This document shows, one piece after another, positions 1 through 7,076 of a DNA stretch of 64,000 nt; position 1 is the stretch's first letter, and each line of letters starts with the position of its first letter. Source of the DNA: an uncultured Parabacteroides sp. (lineage in GTDB: Bacteria > Bacteroidota > Bacteroidia > Bacteroidales > Tannerellaceae); NCBI RefSeq assembly GCF_905196875.1, contig NZ_CAJJWO010000012.1, positions 1 to 64,000 of the forward strand, given 5' to 3'. Made by a program: the position numbers and the translations under genes. Under the pieces are notes generated by a model, which was not told where the DNA came from, made no database searches, and was given only the letters and a program-made list of their open reading frames with translations.

Positions 1-124
1 CGACAAATTGCTGCTGTAAAGTCCTCAAATCAGAAATTCCACTTGTCGGTTGTGCTTTTAATCCCTGCACTGCCAGACAGCAAAAAAAAGCGAGACACAC
101 AAGAATTGATACATTTTTTCTCAT
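1..124 (-). CDS. Exported protein, N-terminus only (runs off the left edge)
   Basis: Only the first 41 codons are present. Translation from the ATG at 124 begins MRKNVSILVCLAFFCCLAVQ, a basic start followed by a hydrophobic stretch, with a likely signal peptidase I site after LKAQ (about residue 25). The mature part begins PTSGISDLRTLQQQFV. A leucine-glutamine rich segment ending QFV next to a Sus locus resembles the lead-in to the FGMFIHF region of GH29-type fucosidases, but the diagnostic part lies outside the window, so the enzyme class is a guess. It is the next gene after susD in the same direction, 87 bp downstream across a strong stem-loop, so it is probably the catalytic or accessory member of the locus. 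Confidence 0.7.
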   Translation of the reverse strand, partial: MRKNVSILVCLAFFCCLAVQGLKAQPTSGISDLRTLQQQFV

Positions 125-141
125 AACTGTTCCTTATTAAA

Positions 142-180
142 ATATTTGCCGGTTTCTCCGAAAAGTCAACCGGCAAATAT
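142..180 (-). terminator. Stem-loop between susD and the downstream exported gene
   Basis: A perfect 13-bp stem (142-154 with 168-180, ATATTTGCCGGTT / AACCGGCAAATAT) with a 13-nt loop. On the minus strand it is followed by ATTTTAATAAGG, a weak T-tract. It could partly terminate transcription or protect the 3' end of the susCD message, giving lower expression of the downstream gene. Stem-loops at this position are common in Sus-type operons. Confidence 0.65.
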
Positions 181-211
181 ACCTTTTTTATTTTACTGAA
201 TAACCGTTATC

Positions 212-1705
212 TCAATAACCATCATTCTGATTCAGATTCTTATTATTCTTGATCTCGTTGGTCGGGATCGGGAATAACAGCTCCCGTTTGCTCAGAGTCG
301 GTCCGTAAGTAAATTTATGGCCTACATAGTCATCAAACTTTCCGGTTGTCAGGTTCAGCACCTTGCGGGTACGAGCCATATCAAACCAGATCTTATTTTC
401 AAAAGACAGTTCATGATAACGTTCTTTCCATACAGCATTACGGAACTCATCCTGTGACAAACCGCTAAGATCCTTCAGGTTTGCCCGCTGCCGCACCTGG
501 TTCACGCAGGAATATGCATCGGCTGAAGGATTTCCGTCTGCCTCATTCTGTGCTTCGGCATACATTAATAAAACGTCTGCATAACGAAGCAACGGATAAT
601 TCAGACTACTTTTCGCCGTATTCAGATTTGCATCCATATCGAAGAACTTAAAGATATGATAAGCACCGAACTTAACAACCTCTTCCCTGTTTGCATTCGA
701 AGTAAACTGGGTATAATAGAATTCGCCTTCCTCTGTCCGCTTATCTCCTTCTTCATAAGTATTTATAAATTCATCCAATACGACAACCGAACCAGTTTCG
801 GTCGAGTAGTAAGAGATATCCATATTATAAGGTAAATATAGACTCTGGAACGGACTTTCTACTATTCCCGACTGATATTGGATCATAAAAAGATGTTCCC
901 CTTTATTTTCCATTTCAATATTATGCAGATCGCCGTAAGAAGAGAACAGCTTATAACTACCGTTATCTATTACCTCCTTCGCCTTTGATGCAGCCAGCGA
1001 GTAATATTCTTTTCCCTTTTCCAACGGATAACCTGCCATTGTCAGATAGACATTCGCCAACACGGACTTAATGGTAGCCATCGTTACTTTACCACTCTCA
1101 TCCACCCAGGGTAATTCTGATTTTTCAGCTTCCTTCAGATCGGAAATAATCTGGTTGTAAACTTCCTCCACAGAAGCCTGTTGCGGATATAATTCGGGAG
1201 AAGAAGCGTCTACCGGAACCAGCACTAACGGTATCGATCCGAACAGACGAACCAGGTTAAAATAATTGTATGCCCGAAGGAAATAAGCCTCACCCAGGCA
1301 TTTCTTCTTTGTGCTGTTATCCATCTCGATACCGGGAATATAGGTGATGGCCAGGTTCGCATTCGCTATTGCACGGTAGGTATAGTTCCACCAACTCTTA
1401 CTGTATTCGTTGTCGGAGTTATTCACTACCAGGCGGATATTATTGATGTTGACATTCTGGCTCACTTTCGTTCCGGCAAGTCCGGTCTGGAAATCGGTCA
1501 TGAAATAAGGGTTACCTCCATAGTCGCCATTGGCCGAATATCTTAAATCCTGATAAATCGAATTCACTACGCTACGGGCATGTTCTGCCGTTCTGAAGTA
1601 ATTCTGCTGGGTAAAGTTGGACGGATTCGATTCATCCAGAAAATCTGTACAACTGCTGCACCCCAGAACCAGTGATAATATCAATAGTGCATATTTTGTT
1701 TTCAT
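212..1705 (-). CDS. SusD/RagB family nutrient-binding outer-membrane lipoprotein
   Basis: A 497-residue SusD-like protein, the surface lid that captures substrate above its SusC partner. The N-terminus MKTKYALLILSLVLGCSSC is a lipoprotein signal with two candidate lipid-carrying cysteines at residues 16 and 19. The body shows the SusD/RagB pattern: an N-terminal half with NYFRTAEHARSVVNSIY, an ARANLA-like helix (AIANANLAITYI), AYFLRAYNYFNLVRLFG near residue 145, and a C-terminal half with NYPLLRYADVLLMYAEAQNE and the closing WKERYHELSFENKIWFDMART, LLFPIPTNEI and NQNDGY. The start is 19 bp downstream of the susC stop, so the two are co-transcribed. The substrate cannot be read from the sequence. 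Control by the upstream sigma/anti-sigma pair suggests a host-type glycan by analogy with Bacteroides thetaiotaomicron. Confidence 0.95.
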   Translation of the reverse strand: MKTKYALLILSLVLGCSSCTDFLDESNPSNFTQQNYFRTAEHARSVVNSIYQDLRYSANGDYGGNPYFMTDFQTGLAGTKVSQNVNINNIRLVVNNSDNEYSKSWWNYTYRAIANANLAITYIPGIEMDNSTKKKCLGEAYFLRAYNYFNLVRLFGSIPLVLVPVDASSPELYPQQASVEEVYNQIISDLKEAEKSELPWVDESGKVTMATIKSVLANVYLTMAGYPLEKGKEYYSLAASKAKEVIDNGSYKLFSSYGDLHNIEMENKGEHLFMIQYQSGIVESPFQSLYLPYNMDISYYSTETGSVVVLDEFINTYEEGDKRTEEGEFYYTQFTSNANREEVVKFGAYHIFKFFDMDANLNTAKSSLNYPLLRYADVLLMYAEAQNEADGNPSADAYSCVNQVRQRANLKDLSGLSQDEFRNAVWKERYHELSFENKIWFDMARTRKVLNLTTGKFDDYVGHKFTYGPTLSKRELLFPIPTNEIKNNKNLNQNDGY

Positions 1706-1724
1706 AATTTAATCGTATTTAAAA

Positions 1725-4700
1725 TTAAAAACTAACATTCAGTCCGATGGTAAACGTACGTGGTTTCGGATAGCCGAATACAGTTATACCCTGGGCAAAG
1801 GTTTGTGTGGCATCGGATACTTCCGGATCATAGCCGTTGTATTTCGTGATCAAGAAGAAGTTCTGTACACTACCGTAGATCCTCAGGTATTTCACATAAA
1901 ACTTATTGGTCAGTTCCGAAGGGAATGTATATCCCACCACCAGGTTCTTTCCACGCAGGAACGATCCGTCTTCTATAAAATGAGAGTCGATGTTCGTTGT
2001 ATATCCTGCACCGGTCGGTCTGATCTGTGCAATCATTGTATTCTGGTTTTCAGGCGTCCAGGCATTCAATACGGTCTTGTAGCTGTTGGCTATACCTGTG
2101 CGGTCTTCTGCCGAGTGTTTAGAGATGTCCATCACATCATTGCCAAACATATATTGCAGGTCGACAACCAGATCGAAGTTTTTATAACGGAACGAGTTGG
2201 AAAATGTTCCGTACCCATCAGGAATACCTTTACCGATGATCATACGGTCGAGGTCGTTGATCTGTCCGTCGTTATTGCGATCCCAAAGTTTCAGGTCGCC
2301 CGGACGAAGGTTATATTTAGCGGCTTCTGCAGCTTCGTCCGTGCTCCAGGTACCCAGGCGTTTGTAGCCGTAGAAAGAACCTACCGGTTCACCTACACGG
2401 ATAATATTATTGCTGGACGACAAAATGTCCGGTCCCGGATAAATATCATCGCCACCTTCGCTCAATGCCAATACCTTGTTCTTATTGAAGGAGATATTGA
2501 AAGTCGATTCCCATGTAAAGTTCTCATTCCGGATATTCACCGTATTGATAGAAAACTCGAAACCTTTATTACTCATGCTACCGATATTCTTCGTGATAGA
2601 GGTAAAACCACTGGAAGCCGGCACCGGTGCATTCAACAACATATCCGTCGTTTTCTTATAATACACATCCATTTCCAGATTAATCCGGTTATCGAGCAAA
2701 CCGATATCCAATCCTGCATTTACCTGGGAGGTCTTTTCCCATTTCAAATCCGGGTTAGCCAGTGAAGAGACTCCGATACCGGACGCTTTGGAACTACCGA
2801 ACACAGTCGTGTAATTTCCTAAACTTCCCTGTGAAGCATAAGCACCTGTTTCCGAGTTACCGGTCAAACCGTAACTGGCTCTCAGTTTCATGTTGGAGAT
2901 GGCCGTAACCGGTTTTAAGAATGCTTCTTCAGAAATACGCCAGGCAGCACCTACGGATGGGAAGAATGCATACCTGTTTGACTGTCCGAATTTGGAAGAA
3001 CCATCCAGACGGGCTGTTGCCGTCAATAAATATTTACTTTTAAAACCATAATTCACACGCGCAAAATAAGAGTTCAAACCATAGGCGTTTGCACTGGATG
3101 CAGCCGAAGGAGAAGTACCAATTCCCAGGTTATTATACTGGAAAAAGTCATCTTCGAAACCTGTTGCAGAAGCTGTCGCCGATGAGTTATCGACATGCTG
3201 CCAGGACAGACCGACCATACCGGTCAGCGAATGCATACGGGCAAACTCTTTATTGTAAGTCAGATAGTTTTCAAACTGCCAGGAATTATTCCTGTTATTC
3301 ACGACAGAAGCGCTACCATTGGGCGAAGAGATCCAGATCAACTGACGCCCACCGTAATAACCGGATTTCTGGTTAATAATATTGGCTCCTAATACAGAAC
3401 GGAATTCCAGACCGGGCATTAATGTTATATTTGCATAAACATTACCCAACATTGTCTGTGTCTCCATCGTGTAGTTGCGGTCTTTGGCAACCTGCACAGG
3501 ACTGTTACCACCTTCCATTCCGGGATAGTCATTATTTCCGGCAAAAGTACCGTCCTCATAACGAACAGGAAGGAAAGGCAATGCCTCTACTATCTGGCGT
3601 CCTACGGTTATACCGCCATCGCCCATAGAGTCGGTCTGGCGTTCCTGCTGGTAAGCATAGCTCAAACTACCCCCAACCTTCAACCATTTGGTCAGTTCGC
3701 TATCCACAAAGAAACGGGCGGAATAGCGTTTCAGGTAAGACTCGATAATCAGACCGTCTTCCCCCCTGAATCCGACAGACAAACCGTAGCTATCGCCACC
3801 TTTCGTATTGGATACAGATATCTGGTGAGTCTGGGAAAAGGCATTCCGTATCGTTTCATCCTGCCAATCCGTATCATACAACGGCTGGCCGTTTGAATCG
3901 AACAACCTCGGATCTGTTCTTTTCAGTTTGGGATCCTTATAACTTCCATTCTTCCATCCGTCAGGATCAAATTTCTGAGCATTGGCATAAGCCAGTTCTT
4001 CCAGTTGTAAAAATTCCGAAGCATTCAGGACATCCAGCTTTTTGGGAAGGATACCTACACCGAAGTCCGTATCATAACGGATGGTTGTTCCCATTCCTTC
4101 GCCTTTCTTGGTGGTAATCAGGATCACACCGTTGGCTCCACGTGCGCCGTAGATAGCTGTTGCAGATGCATCTTTCAAAACCTCTACCGATTTGATGTCA
4201 TTCGGGTTCAGGTAGTCGATCGGAGAAGTACCGTTCGTCAATGTACTGACGTTCAATATAACACCGTCTACGACGTACAGCGGATCATTCGTCACGCTGA
4301 TGGAAGAGTTACCACGGATACGGATAGAGGCGCGTCCGCCCGGACGGCCCGAGTTGGTGGAGATATTCACACCGGAAACCCTGCCCGACAAAGCCTGTCC
4401 GAAAGAAGTAACCGTACGTTGCGCCAAAGCATCTTCCTTTACAGAACCGGAGGCACCTGTCAGGTCGCTTTTCTTCATCGTACCGTACCCCACGACAACG
4501 ATCTCGTCAATATTCTGAGTATCTTCCTGTAAAGTGATCTTTAGAATAGATTTGTTTCTGGTACTTATTTCCTGCGATAAGTAACCGATGTAGGAAACTA
4601 CCAGCATTGCATTATCCGGCACCTCGAAAGAGAATTTCCCGTCCACATCTGTCATATTCCCGATTGTCGTGCCTTTTACCAATACGTTGGCTCCGATAAC

Positions 4701-5147
4701 AGGTTCGCCATGGCCGTCAATAACAACACCTGAGATCCGGCGACTACCCTGCTGCTGCTGTTGTGCGATAATATTATTTTCCTTCGAGGACAAAACGATA
4801 TGGTTTCCCTGAATCATATAATCGATGTTCGTATCCCGGAACAGTTCGTCCAGGACCTGGGTTACCTGTTTGTCCTTTACTTTTACGGAAACTTTACGAT
4901 TCACATCTATCTGATTGTTATATACAAACAGATATTCTGTCTGTTTCTCGATTTCAGAGAAAATCTTGTTTAACTGCGTACTTGATTTACTTATGCTTAC
5001 CCGCATATTTTGGGAATGTGAAGTAGAGGCAAACGAACAAAAAATACAGACCAATAATAAGAATGTAGTTATTCGCATAATTCTAAAGAGTTGTTTAAGG
5101 TTGGGACTTTTTGGGCAAAAGTATCCCTGTAAAGTATTTTTTTTCAT
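1725..5147 (-). CDS. SusC/RagA TonB-dependent receptor with N-terminal signalling (STN) domain
   Basis: About 1140 residues. I place the start at the ATG at 5147 (MKKNTLQGYFCPK), not the longer open frame to 5174, because MKK followed by a basic stretch and a long hydrophobic segment (ITTFLLLVCIFCSFASTSHS) is the usual form for this subclass. Order of parts: signal peptide, STN domain (about residues 45-120, QNMRVSISKSSTQLNKIFSEIE), carboxypeptidase-like beta-sandwich (RRISGVVIDGHGEPVIGANV), TonB-linked plug (VVVGYGTMKKSDLTG, then PLYVVDGVILN and SVEVLKDASATAIYGARG), and a 22-strand-type barrel ending PKPRTFTIGLNVSF. The STN domain is what contacts FecR across the periplasm, which fits the sigma/FecR genes just upstream. 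It transports the ligand captured by the SusD lipoprotein. Confidence 0.95.
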   Translation of the reverse strand: MKKNTLQGYFCPKSPNLKQLFRIMRITTFLLLVCIFCSFASTSHSQNMRVSISKSSTQLNKIFSEIEKQTEYLFVYNNQIDVNRKVSVKVKDKQVTQVLDELFRDTNIDYMIQGNHIVLSSKENNIIAQQQQQGSRRISGVVIDGHGEPVIGANVLVKGTTIGNMTDVDGKFSFEVPDNAMLVVSYIGYLSQEISTRNKSILKITLQEDTQNIDEIVVVGYGTMKKSDLTGASGSVKEDALAQRTVTSFGQALSGRVSGVNISTNSGRPGGRASIRIRGNSSISVTNDPLYVVDGVILNVSTLTNGTSPIDYLNPNDIKSVEVLKDASATAIYGARGANGVILITTKKGEGMGTTIRYDTDFGVGILPKKLDVLNASEFLQLEELAYANAQKFDPDGWKNGSYKDPKLKRTDPRLFDSNGQPLYDTDWQDETIRNAFSQTHQISVSNTKGGDSYGLSVGFRGEDGLIIESYLKRYSARFFVDSELTKWLKVGGSLSYAYQQERQTDSMGDGGITVGRQIVEALPFLPVRYEDGTFAGNNDYPGMEGGNSPVQVAKDRNYTMETQTMLGNVYANITLMPGLEFRSVLGANIINQKSGYYGGRQLIWISSPNGSASVVNNRNNSWQFENYLTYNKEFARMHSLTGMVGLSWQHVDNSSATASATGFEDDFFQYNNLGIGTSPSAASSANAYGLNSYFARVNYGFKSKYLLTATARLDGSSKFGQSNRYAFFPSVGAAWRISEEAFLKPVTAISNMKLRASYGLTGNSETGAYASQGSLGNYTTVFGSSKASGIGVSSLANPDLKWEKTSQVNAGLDIGLLDNRINLEMDVYYKKTTDMLLNAPVPASSGFTSITKNIGSMSNKGFEFSINTVNIRNENFTWESTFNISFNKNKVLALSEGGDDIYPGPDILSSSNNIIRVGEPVGSFYGYKRLGTWSTDEAAEAAKYNLRPGDLKLWDRNNDGQINDLDRMIIGKGIPDGYGTFSNSFRYKNFDLVVDLQYMFGNDVMDISKHSAEDRTGIANSYKTVLNAWTPENQNTMIAQIRPTGAGYTTNIDSHFIEDGSFLRGKNLVVGYTFPSELTNKFYVKYLRIYGSVQNFFLITKYNGYDPEVSDATQTFAQGITVFGYPKPRTFTIGLNVSF

Positions 5148-5198
5148 ACATTTGTGTGTTTCAAAATAATACAATTAGTTAATTGTGTTAGAAATCTC

Positions 5199-5228
5199 TG
5201 CCGGTTGATGCGTCACCATCAGCCGGCA
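5199..5228 (-). promoter_or_regulatory. Stem-loop in the FecR-SusC gap
   Basis: A 12-bp stem (TGCCGGTTGATG with CATCAGCCGGCA, one wobble pair) and a 6-nt loop lie in the 140-bp gap between fecR and susC. The T-run is on the plus-strand side (TTTTTATT from 5228), so it is not a standard terminator for the minus-strand operon. It may mark the 5' leader of susC or separate the regulatory and structural transcripts. Confidence 0.45.
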
Positions 5229-5287
5229 TTTTTATTAAAATTACTTACTATACCATAGGCTATCAGATTTAAAAGGTTATTATTTCA

Positions 5288-6232
5288 TTAATTAATATAT
5301 ACCACGTGATTTTCCCGGTCACGTTGATAGGTAAAGTGAATGTTTTTCTGCAACAGGCCAAGTGCATAATCAAGACCATCCGTCTGCTTGAATTTTCCGG
5401 TATACAGATATTTCGTTACTTTCTGATTGTTCACCATAATTTTCACCCCGTAGAACTTCTCGAAATCTTCCATGACTCCCCTGAACGGTTCGTCCTGGAA
5501 ACAGATCAGGCCCTCTTTCCAACGGTATCTTTCATAATTATCCATTTTTCCGGTTAGGAGCCTGCCGTTCGAACGATACACTTTATTATTGGGTTTCAAC
5601 AAAACAGTTTCCAACGGATTATTATGGAGAGACACTTTGACCAAACCTTCCATCAGTACCGTTTCAAACTTATCCCTGGATGAATAAGCATCTACGTTGA
5701 ACTTTGTGCCCAACACCTCTACATTACATTCTTTCGTATTTACAATAAAAGGCCTTTTGTTATCTTTCGCCACTTCAAAATAAGCCTCACCATCCAATTT
5801 CACCTGACGCTCCTTGCTGTTGAAAGAGACCGGATATTGTATGGTTGTCTGTGCATTCAGCCAGATATTACTACCGTCGGGTAACGTCAGATTGACACAC
5901 TGACCTGCCGGGACAGAGATGGTCTGCATGGCGACAGGCCTGTTCGCTTCCCGGGTGATCCGGGTAAAATATCCCAGCCCGAAAGTTATAACGATCATAG
6001 CCGCTATACGAAGGAAACGCACGAAAACGGAAGGTGTCCGAAGCTGTTTCCGCTTTTCGGCATTCGACACCGGTACAGGCTCGCTGTTCAACAGAACGGC
6101 ATTGTAAAGTTTCCTCTCTTTCAGAAATAGCTGCTTATTTTCCGGAACCGATTCCATCCACTGCATAATACGCTCCTTTTCTTCCAGGGTGGCAGTACCT
6201 GCAAAAAACTTATATAGTAATTCTTTCTCCAT
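5288..6232 (-). CDS. FecR-family anti-sigma factor
   Basis: A 314-residue inner-membrane anti-sigma factor. Residues 1-50 (MEKELLYKFFAGTATLEEKE...) form the cytoplasmic sigma-binding helices. A single membrane segment lies near residues 70-92 (RFLRIAAMIVITFGLGYF). The periplasmic FecR domain follows (ISVPAGQCVNLTLPDGSNIWLNAQTTIQYP, about 103-135; GEAYFEVAKDNKRPFIVNT), and a C-terminal DUF4974-type domain (RWKEGLICFQDEPFRGVMEDFEKFYGV) contacts the STN domain of SusC. The gene begins 43 bp after the sigma factor stop. By family knowledge, substrate binding to SusC is relayed through this protein to release the sigma factor. Confidence 0.93.
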   Translation of the reverse strand: MEKELLYKFFAGTATLEEKERIMQWMESVPENKQLFLKERKLYNAVLLNSEPVPVSNAEKRKQLRTPSVFVRFLRIAAMIVITFGLGYFTRITREANRPVAMQTISVPAGQCVNLTLPDGSNIWLNAQTTIQYPVSFNSKERQVKLDGEAYFEVAKDNKRPFIVNTKECNVEVLGTKFNVDAYSSRDKFETVLMEGLVKVSLHNNPLETVLLKPNNKVYRSNGRLLTGKMDNYERYRWKEGLICFQDEPFRGVMEDFEKFYGVKIMVNNQKVTKYLYTGKFKQTDGLDYALGLLQKNIHFTYQRDRENHVVYIN

Positions 6233-6275
6233 TTTTCCTGTTTCTGCCTATATAGAAATCAGGAGAAGCGAGTGC

Positions 6276-6863
6276 CTAGTTAGAAAGTGTTAAATATTGC
6301 ATATTATAAAACAAAAAAGGAAGGAAGATATAATAATCCTTCAGATTAACACGAAGGAGGGACAAAGCTTTGGCTATATGGTATTCCACACCTTTAGAAG
6401 TCATATTCAATTCTTCGGCTATTTCTTTACGGGTTTTATTCTCGATACGGCTCATCAGAAAAATGCGCCGTGTCTGTTCGGGTAACTGCCGCAAGGTCCG
6501 GTTTACTATTTCTCTTATTTCGGCCGTGAAAAGTTCCGTAGGTTCACAGACCTTCAGTGAGGAGATCTGTACATTCAGTTCCCATTCGGCCACGGCCCGG
6601 ATACGTTGGGATATATCATCCTGCAACTGTTTCCGCTTCAGATGGTTCAGACATTTATGCTTGATCAACGTCAAGATATAGGCAGGAATATTCGAATCGG
6701 GTTGCAGCATGTCGCGCATTTCCCAATAATCCATAAAGGCCTCCATTGTAAAGTCTTCCGCTATTGCCGAATCCTGTACATATGAACTGGCAAAACTGAT
6801 AAAACGGCCTTTATAGCTTTCCAACAGTTCACTCAATGTCTTTATGTCTTCCGATCCACTCAT
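6276..6863 (-). CDS. ECF-type RNA polymerase sigma-70 factor
   Basis: The start is taken at the ATG at 6863 (MSGSEDIKTLSELLESYKGR), giving 195 residues. The extra 16 codons upstream are rich in Phe and Lys and lack family similarity. Sigma region 2 is seen in FISFASSYVQDSAIAEDFTMEAFMDYW and ILTLIKHKCLNHLKRK. Region 4 helix-turn-helix lies in TLRQLPEQTRRIFLMSRIENKTRKEIAEELNMTSKGVEYHIAKAL. It precedes fecR and the STN-containing susC, so it is the cytoplasmic output of the trans-envelope relay that switches on this locus. It is transcribed divergently from the TPR gene at 7077. Confidence 0.95.
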   Translation of the reverse strand: MSGSEDIKTLSELLESYKGRFISFASSYVQDSAIAEDFTMEAFMDYWEMRDMLQPDSNIPAYILTLIKHKCLNHLKRKQLQDDISQRIRAVAEWELNVQISSLKVCEPTELFTAEIREIVNRTLRQLPEQTRRIFLMSRIENKTRKEIAEELNMTSKGVEYHIAKALSLLRVNLKDYYIFLPFLFYNMQYLTLSN

Positions 6864-7014
6864 TCCTTTTATCCCATAAAAAAATGTAAATATAAAACAT
6901 TTTTGTGCCAAAATACATCTGTCAGGCGATTATTTACTCCCGGTCATTCTGTTTATGATTTCAAATATTAATTCTTTTTGTTAATAACTTACTTAGCATT
7001 TGTATGTTATTCTT

Positions 7015-7022
7015 TATATTTG
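7015..7022 (+). promoter_or_regulatory. -7 promoter box of the TPR/barrel operon
   Basis: TATATTTG matches the Bacteroidetes -7 consensus TAnnTTTG and lies 55 bp upstream of the ATG at 7077. A TTTG at 6999-7002 is too close to be a standard -33 box, so only the -7 element is clear. Confidence 0.5.
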
Positions 7023-7076
7023 CAACTTAGAACTAACAGAGACTGTTTAATATCTGTACATTAAAGCGAAGGAGTG

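Noticed and set aside
1803..2765. 320-residue plus-strand ORF inside susC
   Set aside because: Antisense shadow of a clear SusC coding region.
5199..5228. Stem-loop in front of susC considered as the fecR terminator
   Set aside because: Its T-run is on the wrong side for the minus strand, so it is listed only as a possible regulatory stem-loop.
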